Below, piece after piece: positions 59,306 to 64,000 of a DNA stretch of 64,000 nucleotides. Every line of letters begins with the position of its first letter. Positions within the stretch are counted from its first letter, which is position 1. The notes beneath the pieces are model-generated. The model saw only the letters and a list, made by a program, of their open reading frames with translations. It ran no database searches and was not told the origin of the DNA. Source of the DNA: Brevundimonas sp. EYE_349 (lineage in GTDB: Bacteria; Pseudomonadota; Alphaproteobacteria; Caulobacterales; Caulobacteraceae); the NCBI RefSeq assembly GCF_023147505.1, contig NZ_JAHXPB010000003.1, positions 62,001-126,000 of the forward strand. The letters are read 5' to 3'. The position numbers and the translations under genes are program-made.

Positions 59306-59515
59306 ATGCAAATCCTGTCCATCGCCGCCGCCGGAATGACGAACGCCCAGACCCGTTTCGACACCAGCGCGCGCCGAACCGTCGCCGCCCCGCTGGACGA
59401 CTTCGCGGGCGAAATCGCAGAACGCCTCCAGGCCAAGACCACGTTCAACGCCAACGCCGCCGTCGCCCGCACCGCAGACGACATGACCGGAACCTTGCTG
59501 GACATCCTGGCGTGA
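59306..59515 (+). CDS. Small flagellar-rod-like protein (69 residues)
   Basis: A 69-residue protein starting MQILSIAAAGMTNAQTRFDTSARRTV and ending NANAAVARTADDMTGTLLDILA. Both ends resemble the N- and C-terminal coiled-coil termini of flagellar rod and hook proteins (FlgC/FlgG type), but the entire middle is missing. Proteins of this design are annotated in Caulobacterales as small hypothetical or flagellar-like proteins. No other flagellar gene is in the window. The ATG is placed by the ORF and homology; the ribosome site is weak. Confidence 0.6.
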   Translation: MQILSIAAAGMTNAQTRFDTSARRTVAAPLDDFAGEIAERLQAKTTFNANAAVARTADDMTGTLLDILA

Positions 59516-59611
59516 CCCGTCAGCCCAGGATCAGCGCCCAATCCTAGGTCGCGCGGTCTTGTCCGAACGCAAATCGTCCTGAGGCATTGTCATGGATCGA
59601 GGAGAACCGAC

Positions 59612-60478
59612 ATGGCCGCGCGTCCCACCTGGCAAGGACATCTGAAGCTGTCGCTGGTCACCTGTCCGGTGGCCCTCTACACGGCGACGACCAGCACCAA
59701 TGACGTGCGGTTTCATCTGATCAACCCCGACACCAACAACCGCATCCGCATGGTGCCGACCGATCCCGACACCGGCCCGGTCGAGCGTAGCGACCTGGTG
59801 CGCGGATATGAGGTGTCCAAGGACGAATACGTCCTGTTCGACGACGCCGACTTCGACAAGGTGAAGCTGGAAAGCACCAAGACCATCTCGATCGACAAAT
59901 TTGTCGATGAGGCGGACATCGACCGGCTGTATTGGGACGATCCCTTCTTCGTGGTCCCGGAGAAAGGCGCGGGCGTCGAGGCCTTCGCCGTCATCCGCGA
60001 CGCCATGAAGAAACAGGGCAAGGTGGCGCTGGGCCAGTTGGTCCTGCGCGGAAAGGAGCGCCAACTGGCGCTGGAGGTGAGGGACAAGGGGCTGGTCGCC
60101 TACACCCTGCGCGCCCATGACGAGGTTCGCGATTCCGACGACTATTTCGACGACATCCCGACCGTAAAAGCCGATCCCGACATGGTCGAGATCGCCGCCC
60201 GCATCATCGGCCAGAAGGAAGCTGACTTCGATCCGTCCGACTTCAAGGATGGCTATGACGATGCGCTGCGCGCCATGATCAAGGCCAAGTCCAAGGGCGG
60301 CAAGGGCGTGGTCGATGTCGCCGAACCGGACGACACCAATGTCATCGACCTAATGGCGGCCCTGCGAAACAGCCTGACGGGATCGGCGACAGGCGCGAAG
60401 ACGACGGGCAAGAAGGCGCCAGCGAAAAAGGCTGCTCCGAAGAAGAAGCCGGCGCCGAAGAAAAAGGCCGCCGCCTGA
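59612..60478 (+). CDS. ku: Ku protein (non-homologous end joining)
   Basis: A 288-residue bacterial Ku. The N-terminal core starts RPTWQGHLKLSLVTCPVALYTAT and contains NRIRMVPTD, SKDEYVLFDDADFDKVKLESTKTI and the YYFDDIP-like bridge near residue 175. The last 30 residues are a Lys/Ala/Pro-rich tail (KAPAKKAAPKKKPAPKKK), the DNA-contacting extension found in many bacterial Ku proteins. It binds DNA ends and recruits LigD, whose gene converges on it 47 bases away. Confidence 0.93.
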   Translation: MAARPTWQGHLKLSLVTCPVALYTATTSTNDVRFHLINPDTNNRIRMVPTDPDTGPVERSDLVRGYEVSKDEYVLFDDADFDKVKLESTKTISIDKFVDEADIDRLYWDDPFFVVPEKGAGVEAFAVIRDAMKKQGKVALGQLVLRGKERQLALEVRDKGLVAYTLRAHDEVRDSDDYFDDIPTVKADPDMVEIAARIIGQKEADFDPSDFKDGYDDALRAMIKAKSKGGKGVVDVAEPDDTNVIDLMAALRNSLTGSATGAKTTGKKAPAKKAAPKKKPAPKKKAAA

Positions 60479-60499
60479 CGCATTTTCACTTCCGCTCAT

Positions 60500-60525
60500 C
60501 CCCGCTTTCGCCGGGAAGTGCGGGG
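60500..60525. terminator. Hairpin between convergent ku and ligD
   Basis: CCCCGC (60500-60505) pairs with GCGGGG (60520-60525), with partial pairing of TTTC and GAA inside. It lies between the two convergent stops and may terminate both transcripts. Confidence 0.45.
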
Positions 60526-63102
60526 TCAGAGCATGCCCATCTTTTTCAGCCCCGGTTTCAAACTGACCGCTGCGGCCCGGAAATCCGCCCACGGGTCGGG
60601 CTTTTTCAGCAGCGTCTGATAGGTCCACAGGTTGAACGCCGCCGGGTCCAGACCGGCCCGCACCTGCCCCCACGACAGCGGAAACGCGATCCCCGCCCCC
60701 GGCCTCGCCCGGGGCGACCAGGGCGCAACCGCTGTCGCCATCCGCCCGTTCCGCAGATAGTCGATGAAGACCTTTCCGCCCCGCGCCTTCTTGGCGAGGG
60801 TCGTGGTGAACCGGTCCGGCGCCTCGACGCGAATGGCCTCGGCCACCGCCTTGGCGAAAGCCTTGTTCTGGTTCCAGGTGACGCGCGAGCGGGCGTCGGT
60901 CCTGATCGGCACGACGACGTGCAGCCCCTTGCCCCCGGTCGTCTTGACGAAGGCGGCCAGGCCCAGCGCCTCGATCTTCGCCTTCACGACCTTGGACGCG
61001 GCGATCACGTCGGCGAAGTCCAAGCCCTCGTCGGGGTCCAGGTCGAAGGTGATCTGCTCAGGGACTTCCGGCTGGCCGGGCGCACAGCCCCACGGATGCA
61101 GTTCCAGCCCGCCCGACTGAGCGATGGCGACCAGGCCGCCAACATCGACGGCCGCGACGTAAGGGGTGCGCGCCTTGACGTCGATCAGCTTCAGCCGAGG
61201 GTTAGACCCCGCCATGGCGTGCCGCTGGAAAAAGGTCTCCCCGCCGATCCCCTCGGGCGCGCGGATAATCGAGGTCGGCCGCTCCGCCACATGGGCCAGA
61301 ATCCGCTCGGCCGTCGCCTCATAGTATCGCGCCAGATCCGTCTTGGTGACCGCCGGCCGGTCGCCGACGCCGGGCCACAGCACCTTGTCAGGGCTCGAGA
61401 CGGTCACGCCCGCCACCACGACCTTGCCGGGCTTGCCGGTCGACCGCACCGTCGTGGCGGCCTTTTTCGGTTCGGCCAAGTCGGCAGGCGGTTGCGGCGC
61501 CTCAGTGACTTCGCCGGCCGTCTTGTCCTCGCGCAACCCCTTGAACGCCGCCTGCCGCAGCGAGCCGGCTTCGGTGTATCCGCCATGTTCGACCTCGGCG
61601 ACCAACACGGGCCTGACCCAATGGATGTCCCTGGCCGCCTTGGGCGCGCCCGCCCCGGCGAAGGGCGACTTCTCCCCCGCCACGGCCTTCAGCGCCGGAA
61701 CCAGCGTCTTCGTCACCGCCTCGCCATAGCCGGTCCCGACCCGGCCCAGATAGCGCAGGCCGCCCTTATCCCTGACACCGACCAGCAACGAGCGAAACCG
61801 CGTCCCGCCCTCCGACGACCAACCGCCGATCACCACCTCGTCGCGCCCCCGGCATTTGGACTTCAGCCAGGTCGACGACCGCCCCGCGTGATAGGGCGCG
61901 TCCAGCTTCTTGGAGATCACCCCTTCCAGATCCATCCGACAGGCGCTCTCCAGCACCGCCTGCCCGGTCGACGCGAAATGTTCGACGTAGCGCAGCCGCC
62001 CTGCGCCCGCCCCCGACCCTGAGGCTCCTATCCGCTCCACATAGGCCTGTAGCCGCGCCTTGCGATGCGACAGCGGCAGCTTGCGCAAATCCTCCGCGCC
62101 TTCGAACAGCAGGTCGAAGGCGAAATAGACCAGACCGTCCGTCTTCTCGTCCGAGATCGCGGCCTGCAACGCCCCGAAGTCCGGCATGTGATCGTCGTCC
62201 AGAGCGCACAGCTCCCCGTCGATCACCGCATCGGGCCAGGTCGCCGCGTCCGCCGCCAGGTCTGGGAAACGGTCGCTCCAGTCCAGACCTTTGCGCGTCC
62301 GCAACACCGCACGACCGCCGCCGACGCCGATCTGGATGCGGTATCCGTCGAACTTTATCTCGTGCGCCCACCCCGCGCCGCCCGGCGGATGATCGGCGAC
62401 CTTGCATAGTTGGATCGGCGCGAAGGCCGGCGGCTTCTTCGCCTTCTCGGCCGCCTTCGACGGCCTGGGCCTGGCTGGACCTTTACGCCCCGTCGGCTTG
62501 GACGCCGTCCATTCCTTGCTCCCGTCCGCGATCTCGGCCAGCGACCGCCCTGTCGTGACCGATGCGTCGATCTGGGCCAGAGCGTCCCCCTCGCCCGCCA
62601 CGGCGAAGTCGTCCTTCTCCTTCAGCAGCAGCCAGTTGTTGCGCTTGGACGGCTTGCCTCGATCGCTCTTCAAACGGATCAGGGCCCATTTGCCCTTCAG
62701 CCGCTCGCCGTGAAGGATCATCTTGATCTGACCCTTGGTCCAGGCCGCCTCCAGGTCCGGCTCCTGCGGCTCCCAGGTCCCAACGTCCCACATCTGCACC
62801 GTGCCGGCGCCATAGTTGCCGGCGGGGATCGTGCCCTCGAACGATCCATAGTCCAGCGGATGATCCTCGACCTCGACCGCCAGCCGCTTGACCGCCGTGT
62901 CGCGTGACGGCGCCTTGGTCACGGCCCAGGACTTCAGCACCCCGTCCGCCTCAATGCGGAAATCGTAATGCAGCCGGGTCGCGGCATGGCGCTGGATCAG
63001 ATAGCGAAATCCGCTCTTGGCCCACGCAGACCTGGCGCCCTTCGGCTCCGGCGTTTCGCCGAACCGGCGCTTGGCCTGATAGGTCTTCAGTTCACCGCGC
63101 AT
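60526..63102 (-). CDS. ligD: DNA ligase D (phosphoesterase-ligase-polymerase)
   Basis: An 858-residue multifunctional end-joining enzyme with domains in the order phosphoesterase, ligase, polymerase. Residues about 20-170 (RYLIQRHAATRLHYDFRIE, then DHPLDYGSFEGTIPAGNYGAG) are the 3'-phosphoesterase. Residues about 225-530 are the ATP-dependent ligase, with the adenylated Lys in EIKFDGYR and VIDGELCALD. Residues about 565-858 are the AEP-type primase-polymerase, with TFDLDPDEGLDF and GGKGLHVVVP. It processes and seals breaks held by Ku. All three catalytic domains look intact. Confidence 0.94.
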   Translation of the reverse strand: MRGELKTYQAKRRFGETPEPKGARSAWAKSGFRYLIQRHAATRLHYDFRIEADGVLKSWAVTKAPSRDTAVKRLAVEVEDHPLDYGSFEGTIPAGNYGAGTVQMWDVGTWEPQEPDLEAAWTKGQIKMILHGERLKGKWALIRLKSDRGKPSKRNNWLLLKEKDDFAVAGEGDALAQIDASVTTGRSLAEIADGSKEWTASKPTGRKGPARPRPSKAAEKAKKPPAFAPIQLCKVADHPPGGAGWAHEIKFDGYRIQIGVGGGRAVLRTRKGLDWSDRFPDLAADAATWPDAVIDGELCALDDDHMPDFGALQAAISDEKTDGLVYFAFDLLFEGAEDLRKLPLSHRKARLQAYVERIGASGSGAGAGRLRYVEHFASTGQAVLESACRMDLEGVISKKLDAPYHAGRSSTWLKSKCRGRDEVVIGGWSSEGGTRFRSLLVGVRDKGGLRYLGRVGTGYGEAVTKTLVPALKAVAGEKSPFAGAGAPKAARDIHWVRPVLVAEVEHGGYTEAGSLRQAAFKGLREDKTAGEVTEAPQPPADLAEPKKAATTVRSTGKPGKVVVAGVTVSSPDKVLWPGVGDRPAVTKTDLARYYEATAERILAHVAERPTSIIRAPEGIGGETFFQRHAMAGSNPRLKLIDVKARTPYVAAVDVGGLVAIAQSGGLELHPWGCAPGQPEVPEQITFDLDPDEGLDFADVIAASKVVKAKIEALGLAAFVKTTGGKGLHVVVPIRTDARSRVTWNQNKAFAKAVAEAIRVEAPDRFTTTLAKKARGGKVFIDYLRNGRMATAVAPWSPRARPGAGIAFPLSWGQVRAGLDPAAFNLWTYQTLLKKPDPWADFRAAAVSLKPGLKKMGML

Positions 63103-63136
63103 ATTGGCGTAATCCGCCCCGCGCCAAAGCGTTGCC

Positions 63137-63880
63137 TCAGCGACAGAAGCGCGTGTCGGTCGCCTCCAGGTGCAGGTGGTCGTGGTGGACGGCGTTGTAG
63201 TCGGGGCTCAGGGTCGTGCCGAAGATGCGGCAGGCGTCGTCGCGGATGCGGCGCAGGAAGCGCGCTTCGGCCGTGTCGCCTGACCAGTCCTTCGTGACGG
63301 TGATGCGCCGCCCGTCCCTCAGCCGCACCCCGGCGAAGTCCAGCGCCGCCGCCTGGGCATGGGCGCTGATGCGGCTCGACCCCACGCCATTGTTCACATT
63401 GCGACAGGCGTAGGCGCCCATGTGATCGATCTGGACCACGTCCGAGCCCAGGATCTCGCGCGCCGCCGGCTCCAGCGACTGACGCCGCCAGATGCTCAGC
63501 GCCAGCGCCGTCTGGCAGGTCATCTCAACATCGCCCGGCGTCATGCGCGCCACCGTGCCCAGATCGGCGCCCAGCACCCCGCCTTGATGCAGGCCGCAGG
63601 TCGCGGTGTTCTGACGATCCGGCACAGGACTGAACCGCACGCGCGCGGCGTTCAACTCGGCCAGACACCGGCCCAGATCGCTCCCCTCGCGCACCACCAA
63701 CGCCTGGGTGCCGCCGTCGATGGCGCGATCCACCAGCCCCCCCACCAGCGGCGCCTCCGTCCGCGACGGATAGGGCGAGGACGGCCGCAACGGCTCGGGC
63801 GGCCGCCGCACGCATCCGCTCAGGACGAGCACGGCGCCGAGCGCTATCACAAGGGGCGACAGGCGTGAGGGGAAGAGCAT
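63137..63880 (-). CDS. Extensin-like family lipoprotein
   Basis: A 247-residue protein with a signal peptide ending in a lipobox (VLSGC, Cys near residue 22), so it is probably lipidated. A proline-rich linker follows, then the extensin-like C-terminal domain with SAHAQAAALDFAGVRLRDG and DYNAVHHDHLHLE, whose His and Asp residues resemble those of zinc D,D-peptidase folds. The family is taken to act on the cell wall, but activity is not established. It is transcribed towards ligD, 34 bases away. Confidence 0.85.
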   Translation of the reverse strand: MLFPSRLSPLVIALGAVLVLSGCVRRPPEPLRPSSPYPSRTEAPLVGGLVDRAIDGGTQALVVREGSDLGRCLAELNAARVRFSPVPDRQNTATCGLHQGGVLGADLGTVARMTPGDVEMTCQTALALSIWRRQSLEPAAREILGSDVVQIDHMGAYACRNVNNGVGSSRISAHAQAAALDFAGVRLRDGRRITVTKDWSGDTAEARFLRRIRDDACRIFGTTLSPDYNAVHHDHLHLEATDTRFCR

Positions 63881-63935
63881 GGTCGGGACGCTATCTGATT
63901 CCCTCTTCGCCCGTGGTCACGACGCGGAGAGCCGT

Positions 63936-64000
63936 CTATCGGCGGTTTTCGGAAGCCCCCTTGGCCCTGCAGCGATCCGAGCAAAACCGCACATGCTCCC
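63936..64000 (-). CDS. DUF2256-like zinc-ribbon protein, C-terminus only
   Basis: At the right edge the minus strand reads EHVRFCSDRCRAKGASENRR and a stop at 63936. The V-R-F-C-S-D-x-C-R pattern is the second cysteine pair of the small DUF2256 family. Only 21 codons are in the window, so the call is tentative. Confidence 0.5.
   Translation of the reverse strand, partial: EHVRFCSDRCRAKGASENRR

Overview
The window looks like a chromosomal segment of a GC-rich (roughly two-thirds G+C) alphaproteobacterium. A Brevundimonas- or Caulobacter-like member of the Caulobacterales fits best. The reasons are the three large TonB-dependent receptors, the galactose-oxidation genes next to a sodium/sugar symporter, the DusA, extensin-like and Ku/LigD genes, and the tightly overlapping operons. 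The genus is an inference; no rRNA or tRNA gene is visible.

1-7.7 kb: a sugar-oxidation cluster that matches the DeLey-Doudoroff route for D-galactose. It holds a mutarotase (cut by the window edge), SMP-30 lactonase, IlvD/Edd-type dehydratase, SDR sugar dehydrogenase, IclR regulator, SGLT-like symporter, DgoK and DgoA. The regulator and symporter are divergent over a short gap rich in perfect palindromes. 7.7-15 kb: an iron/siderophore uptake cluster (Fur-box-like site, TonB receptor, esterase, substrate-binding lipoprotein, YVTN propeller, methyltransferase, ABC ATPase). The inner-membrane permease is missing. At its expected place half of an esterase gene is joined to what looks like the last codons of the permease, which suggests a deletion.

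15-35.7 kb: a catabolic island. It contains an AlkB/XylM-type membrane hydroxylase with a 2Fe-2S/FAD reductase, alcohol and aldehyde dehydrogenases, an acyl-CoA ligase, two crotonase-fold enzymes, an acyl-CoA dehydrogenase, two SDRs, a thiolase, two TonB receptors and an AlkS/MalT-like LuxR regulator. Together they could hydroxylate a terminal methyl or methylene group of a hydrophobic (aliphatic or terpenoid-like) compound, oxidise it to the acid, attach CoA and run a beta-oxidation-like chain. Six promoter regions in this island carry variants of one 19-bp motif (CCCC-N11-GGGG dyad, core ATAC/ACTTT), a candidate operator set.

35.7-42 kb: stress or accessory genes (several SDRs, a GH15 glycosidase, an alpha/beta hydrolase, a small charged protein) with a second deletion scar that leaves only the tail of a GMC oxidoreductase gene. 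42-51.8 kb: a second Mfd-type helicase, then a seven-gene overlapping operon (GT4, GT2, MurG-like GT, acyl-CoA-dehydrogenase-like protein, PIG-L deacetylase, NodS-like methyltransferase, GT2). Its logic recalls Nod-factor-type amino-sugar modification, but its product is unknown to me. 52-64 kb: mostly housekeeping and small conserved genes: DUF1810, DusA, an outer-membrane barrel, a 3D-domain protein, a duplicated-domain secreted protein, a DUF962 protein, a DEAD-box helicase, the convergent Ku and LigD end-joining pair, an extensin-like lipoprotein, and the end of a DUF2256-like gene.
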